A stretch of DNA of 64,000 bases, taken from positions 205,113-269,112 of the forward strand of contig DYEU01000018.1 of assembly GCA_020725555.1 (NCBI GenBank). The letters are read 5' to 3'. Of the stretch, positions 43,806-51,964 are shown one piece after another. A program made the position numbers and the translations under genes. This DNA comes from Desulfatibacillum sp. GTDB lineage: Bacteria > Desulfobacterota > Desulfobacteria > Desulfobacterales > SpSt-501. The notes beneath the pieces were generated by a model that was not told where the DNA came from, did not search any database, and saw nothing but the letters and a program-made list of their open reading frames with translations. The number at the start of each line of letters is the position of its first letter. The stretch's first letter is position 1.

Positions 43806-45572
43806 TTACCCCCGCTTGAAGGCCCGCTCGATCATCCGCCGCCCCCAGAGGAGAAAGGTCGGCCGGCCGTGGGGGCAGGTCCCGGGGTTGCGGCAGGAAT
43901 CGAGCGCCGCAAGCAAGGCCTGCATCTCGGCCAAGCCAAGCGCCTGCCCCGCGCGCACGGCCCCGTGGCAGGCGGAGAGCCGCCGCAGCCGCTCTTGCGC
44001 CGCAAAGGCGCCCCCCGCCCCTTCGGTCTCCGCGAGGGCCGCGGCGAACTCGGCGATCAGGGGGGCGGCCGCGCCCCCGGAAAGGACGCGGGGGACCTCC
44101 GCGACCTTGAGCGTCCCCTCGCCGAAGGGCTCGACCATGAATCCCGCCTCCCGGAGCGTTCCCAGATGGGGGAGCAGCGCGGCCAGCGCCCGGGGGCCGA
44201 TCTCGACCGTCTCGGGGAGAAGAAGCGCCTGCCGCTCCCCGCCTGCGGCGGAGGAAAACTGCTCGTAGAGGATGCGCTCGTGGGCCGCGTGCTGGTCGAC
44301 GAGGACGAGGCCCTCCTCGCCCTCGCAGACGATGTAAGCGGCCGCGAGCTGCCCGAGCACGCGCAGCCGGGAAAAGCCCCTTTTTTCGACGACCTCGATC
44401 TCCGGGACGACCGGGGCGGAGGCCCCCCCCGTCCGGGGCGCAACAAAGGGGGGGGCGGGGGGGTCGGCCGCGAAAAGGGCCGGGAGGGGCGGCTTCGCCA
44501 AAGGGGCGGCGAAAGGCGCCCTCGGCTCGCGCACCGCCTCCGGGGGCCTGGGCCCCGCCCTCTCCCCCCAGGCGGCGAGGCCCGCCTCGTAGAGCGCCTG
44601 GGCCGCGGCGCGGCGGACGAGCTCGTGGACGACGTGCGGCCTGGCGAAGCGCACCTCGCTCTTTGCCGGGTGCACGTTCACGTCCACCCCGGCCTCGGGG
44701 GCTTCGAGAACGAGAACCGCCACCGGGAACTCGCCTCTTCCGAGGCGCTCGGCATAGGCCTGGAGGAGCGCGTGCTTCAGCATGCGGTCGTTGACCGCGC
44801 GGCGGCCGACGAGCACGAAGATCCCCTCCGCCGAGCGCCTGACCAGGCCGGGTCGCGACACCCAGCCCGTTACCCGGAACCCCTCGGTTGCGGCCTGAAG
44901 CGGGAGGAGGTCGGAGGGGTGTTTTAGCCCCAGGACGGCAAGGGCCCGCTCGAGCGGGTCGGAGGCGGCCGGGTAGCGCCTGAGCGTCCTTTCGTGGTGG
45001 GCGAGCTCGAAGCGGACCTGCGGGTGGCCGAGCGCCAGGCCGGCGACCGCCTCCGCCGCGCGCGAAGCCTCGGCGGCCGCGGATTTCATGAACTTGCGGC
45101 GGGCCGGAGTGTTGAAGAAGAGATCGCGCACCTCGACCAGGGTCCCCGGCGCAGCCGCCGCCGCGGCGATCCCCGTCACCCGGCCGCCCTCGGCGCGGAT
45201 CTCGGTCCCCTCGGCGGCACCCCCCGCGCAGGTGACGATGCGCAGGCGCGAGACCGCGGCGATGCTGGGGAGCGCCTCGCCGCGGAAGCCGAGCGTGCGC
45301 AGGCGGAAGAGATCCTCGGCGGAGGCGATCTTGCTCGTCGCGTGGCGCTCGAGGGCGAGCCGGGCGTCCTCGCGGCCCATGCCGCAGCCGTCGTCGGCGA
45401 CGCGGATGAGGGCGAGCCCCCCCTCCTCGAGCTCGATGGCGACCCGGCTTGCGCCCGCATCGAGGGCGTTTTCGACGAGCTCCTTCACCGCCGCGGCCGG
45501 CCGCTCGATCGCCTCGCCGGCCGCGATGCGGGCGGCCACCTCGGGGGGAAGGACGCGGATGCGGCCCGCCAT
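43806..45572 (-). CDS. mutL: DNA mismatch repair protein MutL with endonuclease motif
   Basis: The product is 588 aa. The N-terminal GHKL ATPase has ELVENALDAGASRVAIEL, DDGCGMGRED and TLGFRGEALPSIAAVS. The C-terminal half begins near residue 400 and contains the metal-binding endonuclease motif DQHAAHERILYE, plus the ACHGAVRAGQ and CPHGRP blocks. MutL of this type nicks the strand itself, as expected in bacteria without MutH. The start MAGRIRVLPPEV is the family N-terminus; the frame is open upstream through the 60-aa gene. It is the last gene of the SPOR-gatC-gatA operon. Confidence 0.95.
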   Translation of the reverse strand: MAGRIRVLPPEVAARIAAGEAIERPAAAVKELVENALDAGASRVAIELEEGGLALIRVADDGCGMGREDARLALERHATSKIASAEDLFRLRTLGFRGEALPSIAAVSRLRIVTCAGGAAEGTEIRAEGGRVTGIAAAAAAPGTLVEVRDLFFNTPARRKFMKSAAAEASRAAEAVAGLALGHPQVRFELAHHERTLRRYPAASDPLERALAVLGLKHPSDLLPLQAATEGFRVTGWVSRPGLVRRSAEGIFVLVGRRAVNDRMLKHALLQAYAERLGRGEFPVAVLVLEAPEAGVDVNVHPAKSEVRFARPHVVHELVRRAAAQALYEAGLAAWGERAGPRPPEAVREPRAPFAAPLAKPPLPALFAADPPAPPFVAPRTGGASAPVVPEIEVVEKRGFSRLRVLGQLAAAYIVCEGEEGLVLVDQHAAHERILYEQFSSAAGGERQALLLPETVEIGPRALAALLPHLGTLREAGFMVEPFGEGTLKVAEVPRVLSGGAAAPLIAEFAAALAETEGAGGAFAAQERLRRLSACHGAVRAGQALGLAEMQALLAALDSCRNPGTCPHGRPTFLLWGRRMIERAFKRG

Positions 45573-45574
45573 CC

Positions 45575-45757
45575 TCAGGCCTTTTGCTCCTTGAAGAACT
45601 GGAACAGGAACTCGCCCTCGGCGGGCGAGAGGTTGAAGCGCAGGCTCGCCTCCTCGACCAGCTTGGCAAGCGGCTTGGCGGGTTCGCTCTGCCGCTCCTC
45701 GGAGATCCATTTCACGGCCTTGCGGATGCTTTCGCCCGGCGGGAGAATCGGGGCCAT
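45575..45757 (-). CDS. Conserved small helical protein upstream of mutL (60 aa)
   Basis: The product is MAPILPPGESIRKAVKWI, then a charged helical region (EPAKPLAKLVEEASLRFN) and LSPAEGEFLFQFFKEQKA. It has no signal or membrane segment and is predicted all-helical. GGAGGGGAGG lies just upstream of the ATG. The gene fits exactly between gatA and mutL (2 bp before mutL), so it is probably translated as part of the operon. I do not recognise a family. Confidence 0.75.
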   Translation of the reverse strand: MAPILPPGESIRKAVKWISEERQSEPAKPLAKLVEEASLRFNLSPAEGEFLFQFFKEQKA

Positions 45758-45816
45758 GGCCTCCCCTCCTTTCGTTTCGCGGTGCACACTGAAAAAGCGG
45801 CCGCCCCCGGCAAGGC

Positions 45817-47274
45817 TCAGCACGGGCGGCGGCGGAACAGGCCCCGTTCCCCCTCGAGCGCGTGGGCAAGCCTCAGGATCGTCTCCTCGTCGAAGGCTTT
45901 GCCCAGGAGCTGGAGCCCGATCGGGAGCCCCGCCGCGGAGAAGGCGCAGGGGACCGACACCGCCGGGATCCCGGCGAGGTTCGCCGGGATGGTGAAGATG
46001 TCGGCCAAATAGAGGGTGAGCGGGTCGCCCGCCTTCTCCCCGATCCGGAAGGCGGGGGTGGGCGCGGTCGGGCAGGCGATCGCGTCGCAGTGCCGGAAGG
46101 CCTCCTCGAAATCGCGCACGATGAGCGAGCGCACCTGGGAGGCCTTGCCGTAGTAAGCGTCGTAGTAGCCCGCCGAGAGGCAGTAGGTGCCGATCACGAT
46201 GCGCCGCCGCACCTCGGGGCCGAAGCCGCGGCCGCGCGTCCTTTTGTACATGGCGAGGAGCTCCCCCCCGCCCGGCTCGCGCAAGCCGTATTTCACGCCG
46301 TCGTAGCGCGCGAGGTTCGAGCTCGCCTCGGCCGGGGCGATGACGTAGTAGACGGCGACCGCGTAGCGCGTGTGCGGCAGCGAGACCGGGACGGCCGTCG
46401 CGCCCAGCCGCTCGAGGGTGGCGACGGCCTCCTCGACCGCCCGGCCCACCTCGGGGTCGAGACCCTCGGCCGCACGGTACTCGGCGGGGATCCCGATCCG
46501 CAGCCCCCGGACCCCGCGGCCCAGGGCGGCGGCAAAGTCGGGGACGGGCGCATCGGCCGAGGTGGAATCGGCCGGGTCGCGGCCCGCGATCGCCGCAAGC
46601 TGCAGGGCCGCGTCCTCGACCGTCCGGCCGAAGGGGCCCACCTGGTCGAGCGAGGAGGCGAAGGCGACGAGGCCGTAGCGGGAGACCCGGCCGTAGGTCG
46701 GCTTCACGCCCACCACCCCGCAGTGCGAGGCCGGCTGCCGGATCGAGCCGCCGGTGTCCGAGCCGAGCGCCCCGAGGCAGAGGCGCGCGGCGACCGCCGC
46801 GGCCGAGCCCCCGCTCGAGCCGCCCGGGGTGCGGCTCGGGTCCCAGGGGTTGCGCGTCACCTGGAAGGCGGAGTTCTCGGTCGAGGAGCCCATGGCGAAC
46901 TCGTCCAGGTTGAGCTTGCCCAGGATCACGGCCCCGGCCTGCCTCAGGCGCCGGACCGCGGTCGCGTCGTAGGGGGGGACGAAGTGTTCGAGGATGCGCG
47001 AGCCGCAGGTCGTGCGCACCCCGCGCGTGCAGAGGACGTCCTTCACCGCGAGCGGGATGCCGGTGAGCGGCCCGGCGTCGCCGGCGGCGATCCGCCGGTC
47101 GGCCGCCGCCGCGGCGGCGAGGGCCTCCTCGGCCGTCACCGTGAGAAAGGCCCCGATCCCGGGGTCCAGGGCCTCGATCCGGCCGAGATGCGCCCGCGCA
47201 AGCTCGACGGCGGAGATCTCCCTCCTCCGGAGCAGCCGGCCGGCCGCGGCGATCGTGAGCTCGTGCAGTTCCAA
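45817..47274 (-). CDS. gatA: Glutamyl/aspartyl-tRNA amidotransferase subunit A
   Basis: The product is 485 aa, an amidase-signature enzyme that releases ammonia from glutamine for the GatB step. The catalytic Lys lies in [14 protein letters not shown] and the Ser-cisSer pair in [13 protein letters not shown] and [11 protein letters not shown]. The best start is a TTG at 47272-47274 ([15 protein letters not shown]), since no ATG or GTG gives the family N-terminus; AGGAAAAGG lies upstream. gatC precedes it by 58 bp. gatB is at 39076 on the other strand. Confidence 0.94.
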   Translation of the reverse strand: MELHELTIAAAGRLLRRREISAVELARAHLGRIEALDPGIGAFLTVTAEEALAAAAAADRRIAAGDAGPLTGIPLAVKDVLCTRGVRTTCGSRILEHFVPPYDATAVRRLRQAGAVILGKLNLDEFAMGSSTENSAFQVTRNPWDPSRTPGGSSGGSAAAVAARLCLGALGSDTGGSIRQPASHCGVVGVKPTYGRVSRYGLVAFASSLDQVGPFGRTVEDAALQLAAIAGRDPADSTSADAPVPDFAAALGRGVRGLRIGIPAEYRAAEGLDPEVGRAVEEAVATLERLGATAVPVSLPHTRYAVAVYYVIAPAEASSNLARYDGVKYGLREPGGGELLAMYKRTRGRGFGPEVRRRIVIGTYCLSAGYYDAYYGKASQVRSLIVRDFEEAFRHCDAIACPTAPTPAFRIGEKAGDPLTLYLADIFTIPANLAGIPAVSVPCAFSAAGLPIGLQLLGKAFDEETILRLAHALEGERGLFRRRPC

Positions 47275-47332
47275 GACGCCTTTTCCTTTCCGCCAGGAGG
47301 CGCCGGCGGACGCGCGGCCGCCGGGTCCCCCC

Positions 47333-47617
47333 TTAGATGACCCGCGGCACAAGGAAGCTTTCCTCGTCGGCCTCGGGCGCGTTGGCGAGCGCTTCCCCGC
47401 GCGGCAGATGCCCCCCCTCCTCGTCCTCGCGGAAGGCGTTTCTGAAAAAGCCGGCGTGGGCCGTGGCCGGAACGCCCGCCGTGTCGACCTCGCGCAGCCG
47501 GTCGATGTAGCCCAGGATCTCGGCGACCTGCGCGGCGAAGGCGTCGATCTCGGCCTCCGCGATCTCCAGCCGCGCCAGTTCGACGACATGGAGGATCTCT
47601 TCGCGGGTGATGCTCAT
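47333..47617 (-). CDS. gatC: Glutamyl/aspartyl-tRNA amidotransferase subunit C
   Basis: The product is 94 aa. The opening [20 protein letters not shown] and the [15 protein letters not shown] block are the GatC signature; the C-terminus [20 protein letters not shown] is the extended strand that wraps around GatA. It stabilises the GatA-GatB interface. It lies between the SPOR gene (16 bp) and gatA in one operon. Confidence 0.95.
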   Translation of the reverse strand: MSITREEILHVVELARLEIAEAEIDAFAAQVAEILGYIDRLREVDTAGVPATAHAGFFRNAFREDEEGGHLPRGEALANAPEADEESFLVPRVI

Positions 47618-47633
47618 GGGGTTCTCCTGCGCT

Positions 47634-48329
47634 TCACTTGGCGACCGCCTCGGCCGGGAAGCCGTCGCGGCGCAGCCGCTCGACGAGGCCGCGCGCGAAA
47701 TCCCGCGTGGGGTACTCGCCCATGCGCACGCGGAAGATCTTCCCGCCGGCGGCCGAAGAGATGGGCTCGACATAGGCGGCATAGCCGCGCTGCCGCAGCC
47801 TCGCCGCAAGGCCGCGCGCCTCCTCCTCCGAGGCGAGCGCCGCCACCTGGACGGTGAAGGTGCGACCCGCCGTCGACGGGGCCGGGGCCGGGCCCGGGGC
47901 CGGCGACACGGCCGGGGGCGAAGGGGCGGCCGCGGCCGGCTTTCTCTCCGGCGGCGGGGGGGCGGGGGGCTCCTTCGCGCGGGGCTCGGCTTCTTTGGTC
48001 TTTTCGGCCCTGGGCGCCTGGGGCAGGGCCGGCTTCTCCTCCGGGCCGCGCACCAGCGAGTCGTAAAACCCGAGATCGGTCTTGCGCTTCATCTCCGGCT
48101 GCGCTGCGGCCTGGGGCTTTTCCGCGGAGGCGGCGCGGCCCGCGGCCTCGACGGCGCGCTTGAGGCGGTCGATGTCGAACTCGATCGGCGCCGTGCCGCG
48201 GCCGACCATCACCCCCAGGACGAACATGCCGGCCGAGATCGCAAACACCCCCGCGACCCAGCCCCAGAGCGCCGCCCGGCTCATGGTCAGAAACGGCCTC
48301 GTTTCGCTTTCCCCCGCCGCTTGCGCCAT
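47634..48329 (-). CDS. SPOR-domain membrane protein, first gene of the gatCA-mutL operon
   Basis: The product is 231 aa. One N-terminal membrane helix (ALWGWVAGVFAISAGMFVLG, ~20-42) precedes a charged and then Pro-rich periplasmic linker. A C-terminal SPOR domain follows (RTFTVQVAALASEEEARGLA, then FRVRMGEYPTRDFARGLVER). This is the FtsN/DedD-like layout, binding septal peptidoglycan. It starts the leftward operon, with a good promoter at 48337-48365. Confidence 0.88.
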   Translation of the reverse strand: MAQAAGESETRPFLTMSRAALWGWVAGVFAISAGMFVLGVMVGRGTAPIEFDIDRLKRAVEAAGRAASAEKPQAAAQPEMKRKTDLGFYDSLVRGPEEKPALPQAPRAEKTKEAEPRAKEPPAPPPPERKPAAAAPSPPAVSPAPGPAPAPSTAGRTFTVQVAALASEEEARGLAARLRQRGYAAYVEPISSAAGGKIFRVRMGEYPTRDFARGLVERLRRDGFPAEAVAK

Positions 48330-48336
48330 CCCGGTT

Positions 48337-48365
48337 TCCTTAGAGAGTTTCCCTATCCAAGTCAA
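48337..48365 (-). promoter_or_regulatory. Sigma70 promoter for the SPOR-gatC-gatA-mutL operon
   Basis: The minus strand has TTGACT and TAAGGA separated by 17 bp, starting about 8 bp upstream of the SPOR ATG, so the leader is very short or absent. Confidence 0.5.
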
Positions 48366-48382
48366 GCCGCGCCATGCCCCGC

Positions 48383-48411
48383 TTGACAGGGAAAAGCCCC
48401 TGGAGTAGAGG
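48383..48411 (+). promoter_or_regulatory. Sigma70 promoter for the nickel transport operon
   Basis: TTGACA and TAGAGG are separated by 17 bp. The start codon is 153 bp further on, leaving room for the structured leader. Confidence 0.68.
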
Positions 48412-48421
48412 TGCGGCGACT

Positions 48422-48532
48422 GCGGGCCGAAGCCCGCCCTTGCCTTTCCGTTTTCGTTTTCGTCAAGGCCGTTTCCTGAAAGGCCGTGCGAACTGGGCGC
48501 CTGAAGGCGCCTTGTGCGCGCGGCCTTTTTTT
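48422..48532 (+). ncRNA. Structured 5' leader with candidate anti-terminator/terminator switch
   Basis: Downstream of the promoter a first hairpin GCGGGC-CGAA-GCCCGC (48422-48437) forms, then a pyrimidine-rich stretch. The segment 48467-48470 GGCC can pair with 48482-48485 GGCC, the same bases that form the outer terminator stem with 48522-48525. These pairings are mutually exclusive, as in attenuators and riboswitches. No ligand class was recognised: I find no cobalamin-riboswitch core and no NiCo-like modules. The function is inferred from layout. Confidence 0.5.
48478..48532 (+). terminator. Intrinsic terminator inside the nickel operon leader
   Basis: An outer stem (AAAGGCCGTGCG with CGCGCGGCCTTT, one mismatch) encloses an inner perfect hairpin GGCGCC-TGAA-GGCGCC, followed by seven T. 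It lies only 32 bp upstream of the nikK ATG and can only affect the rightward transcript. Confidence 0.75.
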
Positions 48533-48564
48533 GTCCGCAACCGCCGCCGGAAAGGAGGTCTTCC

Positions 48565-49332
48565 ATGAAACGGTGCTCCGTGCTCGTGGCCTTGGTTCTC
48601 TCCCTTTCTCTCCCCGCGTGGGCCCATTTCGGGATGCTCATCCCCTCGAGACCCGTGATTGCGCAGGCCGACCCCAAGACGGTCGAGCTTTCGCTCTCCT
48701 TCTCGCACCCCATGGAAGGGGTCGGCATGGACATGGCGAAACCGAAAGCCTGCGGCGTGCTCGCCGGGTCGGCGAGGGAGGACCTGACGCCCGGCCTCAG
48801 GCCCGCCTCCGTCATGGGCAAGGCGGCCTGGAGCGCGGCCTACACGGTCAAGCGTCCCGGGGTCTACATCTTCCACTTCGAGCCCGAGCCCTACTGGGAG
48901 CCGGCCGAGGACTCCTTCATCGTGCACTACACCAAGGTCGTCGTCCCCGCCTTCGGCGAGGAGGAGGGCTGGGACCGCGAGGTGGGCCACCCGATCGAGA
49001 TCGTCCCCCTCACGCGGCCTTTCGGGCTCTATGCCGGAAACGTCTTCCAGGGGATCGTCAAGCAGAACGGCAAACCCGCGCCTTACGCCGAGGTCGAAAT
49101 CGAGTTCTACAACCGCGAGGGCAAGGCCGTCCCGCCGACCGCGTACCAGGTGACCCAGGTCGTCAAGGCCGACAGAAACGGCGTCTTCACCTACGCCGTG
49201 CCGCGGGCCGGCTGGTGGAGCTTCGCCGCGCTCGCCCCGGCCGACTTCAAGCTCAAGAAGGACGGCAAGGACAAGGCGGTCGAGATCGGGGGTGTGATCT
49301 GGGTCTATTTCCACGCGTGGCAGGAAAAATGA
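48565..49332 (+). CDS. nikK: Periplasmic nickel-transport component NikK (DUF4198)
   Basis: The product is 255 aa. The signal peptide ([15 protein letters not shown]) is predicted to be cut after AWA, giving a mature N-terminal His21 (HFGMLIPS), as is usual in DUF4198 proteins. The mature part has two beta-sandwich halves, with [17 protein letters not shown] holding His and several Met, and [20 protein letters not shown]. In delta-proteobacterial NikKLMQO importers this protein is thought to present nickel to the membrane core. AAAGGAGG precedes the ATG, and the leader terminator lies upstream. Confidence 0.85.
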   Translation: MKRCSVLVALVLSLSLPAWAHFGMLIPSRPVIAQADPKTVELSLSFSHPMEGVGMDMAKPKACGVLAGSAREDLTPGLRPASVMGKAAWSAAYTVKRPGVYIFHFEPEPYWEPAEDSFIVHYTKVVVPAFGEEEGWDREVGHPIEIVPLTRPFGLYAGNVFQGIVKQNGKPAPYAEVEIEFYNREGKAVPPTAYQVTQVVKADRNGVFTYAVPRAGWWSFAALAPADFKLKKDGKDKAVEIGGVIWVYFHAWQEK

Positions 49333-49392
49333 CCGCCGTGCCGCAAGGGTCTTGCGGCCCTTGCGGCGGGCGAAGACCGATGGAGGTGGGGC

Positions 49393-50096
49393 ATGAGACG
49401 ATGGCTGGGGTTCGCCTTGGCGGGGCTGTGGCTCGGGATCCTCCCGGTCGGCGGGGCGCTCGCCGACACCGCATCCGTGCTGAAGGAGATTCAGGCGCTC
49501 AAAGAGCGGATCGCCGAACTCGAGCAGCGCCTGGAGGAGCAGGAGCAGCTCGCCAAGCGCCGGGAGCTCAAGGCCGAAAAGGTGCGCGACGAGAAGATTG
49601 CGGAGGCGCTGGAGGAGCGGTTTTAGACGCTGGAGATTCAGGGCGGGCGATTCTTTACTATGGCCGGTATGCGGGCTAAGACCATTCCAGGCTCGACGCC
49701 GAGCGCAATTTTCTCGCCGGCGAACGGGGCAAGGGCTGGGGTCTGGGGGTTTCCGCCGACCAGAGGCTCACCGCGGCGCTCGGGCTCTTTGCCCGCCTCG
49801 GCTGGAACAACGAAGAGGTTTACGTGGTCAAGCGGGAGGTCTCGGGGGGGCTGAACGTGAAGGGGCTGACCCCGGGCCGCACGGAGGACGAGATCGGCAT
49901 CGGTTTGGCGGCCCTGGTGCCCGACCGCCGCTTCCGGGCCGATGCCCCCGAGTACCACCTGGAGGCCTACTACCGCCTCGCGGTGACCGAGAACCTCGCC
50001 TTCACGCCCGATGTCCAGTACGTCCGGAACCCCGGCGGGGACGCCGACAACGACCCCGTCTTCGCCGCCACCCTGCGCGCCGCGTTCGGGTTCTGA
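49393..50096 (+). pseudogene. Degenerate carbohydrate-porin (OprB-like) gene
   Basis: An N-terminal piece (49393-49626, 77 codons) has a signal peptide (GFALAGLWLGILPVGGALA) and a coiled coil (LKERIAELEQRLEEQEQLAK) and ends in TAG. The C-terminal piece lies in a different frame. It reads DHSRLDAERNFLAGERGKG after an in-frame TAA at 49677, then ALGLFARLGWNNEEVYVV, and ends TPDVQYVRNPGGDADNDPVF and AAFGF, typical of an OprB barrel end. OprB-type porins are over 400 aa; here only about 215 residues remain, so an internal deletion plus frameshift is likely. Confidence 0.75.
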
Positions 50097-50138
50097 GGCG
50101 GCTTTCTCTTTGCGGTCGATTCGGGTAGAGGAGGAACC

Positions 50139-50756
50139 ATGCACCTTTCCGAGGGGGTCCTCTCCGGTCCGGTCCTGGTCGCCGGGGCGGCGCTTGCCGC
50201 CGCGGGGACGGCCGTGGGCCTGAAACGGCTCGACCCGGACCGGATCGCCCGCACGGCGATGCTCGCCGGGGCCTTCTTCGTCGCCTCGCTCGTCCATGTG
50301 CCGCTCGGGCCGGCGAGCGTGCATCTCGTCCTGAACGGGCTGGTGGGGCTGCTCCTCGGCTGGCCGGCCTTCCCCGCCATCGTGGTGGGGCTTGTCCTGC
50401 AGGCGGTCTTCTTCCAGTTCGGGGGCCTGACGACCCTCGGGGTGAACACGCTCATCATGGCGCTCCCCGCGGTGATCGGCTACGGCCTCTTTTCCCGTTT
50501 CCTCCAGGCGGGGCGTGCGGCGGCGCTCGCCGCCGCCTTCGCCTGCGGCTTCCTTGCCGTGCTGCTCGGCGGGGTCCTCGTGGGCCTTGCGCTCACCTTC
50601 ACCGAGGAGCATTTTTTCAACGTGGCCGTCGCCGTGATCCTCGCCCACCTGCCGGTGGCGGTCGTCGAAGGGGTGGTCACGGCCCTGTGCGTGGGCTTCC
50701 TGCGCCGGGTCCAGCCCGGCTTGCTCCCCGGCCGGCCGCCTGCGGAGGTGCCATGA
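50139..50756 (+). CDS. nikM: ECF-type nickel/cobalt importer core subunit NikM/CbiM
   Basis: The product is 205 aa with about 6-7 membrane helices. It begins MHLSEGVLSGPVL; in NikM/CbiM the N-terminal Met-His is inserted into the substrate cavity and the His2 and a later His (SLVHVPLGPASVHLVLNG region) bind Ni2+ or Co2+. The FGGLTTLGVNTLIMALPAV block is conserved. The stop overlaps nikL by ATGA. Presence of NikK, NikL and CooT favours nickel over cobalt. Confidence 0.92.
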   Translation: MHLSEGVLSGPVLVAGAALAAAGTAVGLKRLDPDRIARTAMLAGAFFVASLVHVPLGPASVHLVLNGLVGLLLGWPAFPAIVVGLVLQAVFFQFGGLTTLGVNTLIMALPAVIGYGLFSRFLQAGRAAALAAAFACGFLAVLLGGVLVGLALTFTEEHFFNVAVAVILAHLPVAVVEGVVTALCVGFLRRVQPGLLPGRPPAEVP

Positions 50757-51322
50757 AGCCTGTATCGTTCCTTTGCGGCCTGATCGCGGCCGCAGCCTTC
50801 CTCGTTTTCCCCGCGGGGGCCTTCGCCCACCGCGTCACCCTCTTCGCCTGGGTGGAGGGCGACACCGTGCACACCGAGTCCAAATACCCCGACGGCACGC
50901 GGGTGAGGGAGGGCCTGATCCGGGTGCTCGACCGCGAGGGCCGCGAGCTGCTTCAGGGAAAGACAAACGAGCGCGGCGAGTTTTCGTTCCCGATCCCCCG
51001 CCGCGAGGACCTGCGGATCGTGCTGGAGGCCGGGATGGGCCACCGCGCGGACTGGCCCCTTACGCGCGAGGAGCTCGGCGGCGCGGAGCCGCCCCCCCCT
51101 TCGCCCGCCCCGGCGCAGGCTCCGGCGACGGCCCCGGCCGCCTTTTCCACGGCCGAGCTCGAGCAGGCCCTGGAAAAAGCTCTGGACAGGAAGCTCGCCC
51201 CCGTGGTGAAACTGCTCTCCGAGCTCCATGAGCCGCGCCTCCGGCTAGCCGACATCGTCGGCGGGCTCGGCTGGATCCTGGGGCTCGCCGGGCTCGCCGC
51301 CTGGATGAAGCAGCGGCGCTGA
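50753..51322 (+). CDS. nikL: Nickel-transport accessory protein NikL
   Basis: The product is 189 aa. The signal peptide (LIAAAAFLVFPAGAFA) would be cut to expose His26 (HRVTLFAWVEGDTV), and a beta-sandwich domain follows. A Pro/Ala linker, a helix (STAELEQALEKALDRKLAPV) and a C-terminal membrane helix (DIVGGLGWILGLAGLAAWM) anchor it. This matches the NikL component described for delta-proteobacterial nickel ECF transporters. It is ATGA-coupled to nikM. Confidence 0.85.
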   Translation: MKPVSFLCGLIAAAAFLVFPAGAFAHRVTLFAWVEGDTVHTESKYPDGTRVREGLIRVLDREGRELLQGKTNERGEFSFPIPRREDLRIVLEAGMGHRADWPLTREELGGAEPPPPSPAPAQAPATAPAAFSTAELEQALEKALDRKLAPVVKLLSELHEPRLRLADIVGGLGWILGLAGLAAWMKQRR

Positions 51323-51341
51323 CCGCGGGAGGTCGGGTCAC

Positions 51342-51764
51342 TTGAAACGCATCTGCGTCATCGACGGCCAGGGGGGCGGCATCGGGGCGGCGATCCTGCG
51401 CGCGCTGAAAGACGCCTACGGCGAGACGATCGAGCTGATCGCCCTCGGCACCAACGCCATCGCCGCGGCCCAGATGCTCAAGGCCGGGGCGAACCGCGCC
51501 GCGAGCGGCGAAAACGCGATCGTCCAGACGGCCCCCCGGGTGGACGTGATCGTGGGCGCGGTCTCGATCGGCTGGGCGCACGCCATGCTGGGCGAGGTCA
51601 CCCCGCGGATGGCCGAGGCGATCATGGCCAGCCCCGCGCCCAAGCTCTTCCTCCCCCTCACCCAGGAGGCGGTCCACCTGGTGGGGCTCTCCGCCGAGCC
51701 CCTGCCGCACCTGGTCCAGGCGCTCGTGCACAAGAAACTGAAGGAGGTGCTGCCCGATGTGTGA
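51342..51764 (+). CDS. DUF3842-family protein
   Basis: The product is 140 aa: MKRICVIDGQGGGIGAAIL opens it, with LIALGTNAIAAAQMLKAGAN and SGENAIVQTAPRVDVIVGAV. The Gly-rich first loop and alpha/beta pattern suggest a Rossmann-like fold of unknown function. The start is TTG (51342) with GGGAGG 9 bases upstream. It overlaps cooT by 8 bases and sits inside the nickel operon, which suggests a role in nickel handling or in coupling import to a nickel enzyme. Confidence 0.88.
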   Translation: MKRICVIDGQGGGIGAAILRALKDAYGETIELIALGTNAIAAAQMLKAGANRAASGENAIVQTAPRVDVIVGAVSIGWAHAMLGEVTPRMAEAIMASPAPKLFLPLTQEAVHLVGLSAEPLPHLVQALVHKKLKEVLPDV

Positions 51765-51945
51765 AGCGCACGCCTACGTGGAACGGGACGGCCGCGAGGA
51801 GCTGCTCCTCGAGTCGGTCGACCGGGTCGAGCCCCAGGAGGACGGGAGCTTTCTCCTGGTCAACATCTTCGGCCAGCAGAAGACCGTGAAGGCGCCCCTG
51901 AAACGGATGCACCTGGTCGAGCACCGCATCGTCTTCGGCACCTGA
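51757..51945 (+). CDS. cooT: CooT-family nickel-binding protein
   Basis: The product is 62 aa: MCEAHAYVERDGREELLLES, then VNIFGQQKTVKAPLKRMHLV and EHRIVF. The invariant Cys2 is present; in CooT of carbon monoxide dehydrogenase systems this Cys binds one Ni2+ per dimer. The fold is a small Sm-like barrel, which led to earlier annotation as RNA-binding. It overlaps the DUF3842 gene by 8 bases and precedes nikQ, supporting nickel specificity of the operon. Confidence 0.9.
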   Translation: MCEAHAYVERDGREELLLESVDRVEPQEDGSFLLVNIFGQQKTVKAPLKRMHLVEHRIVFGT

Positions 51946-51964
51946 AGGGGGACGCACGCCCGCC

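Noticed and set aside
48412-48564. Cobalamin or NiCo (czcD) riboswitch in the nickel operon leader
   Set aside because: The leader is too short and lacks the conserved cobalamin core and the NiCo-type modules; only a terminator with alternative pairing is supported.
48374-48568. 64-codon open frame across the nickel operon leader
   Set aside because: Its ATG lies upstream of the -35 box, so it would not be on the transcript; it also runs through the terminator stem.
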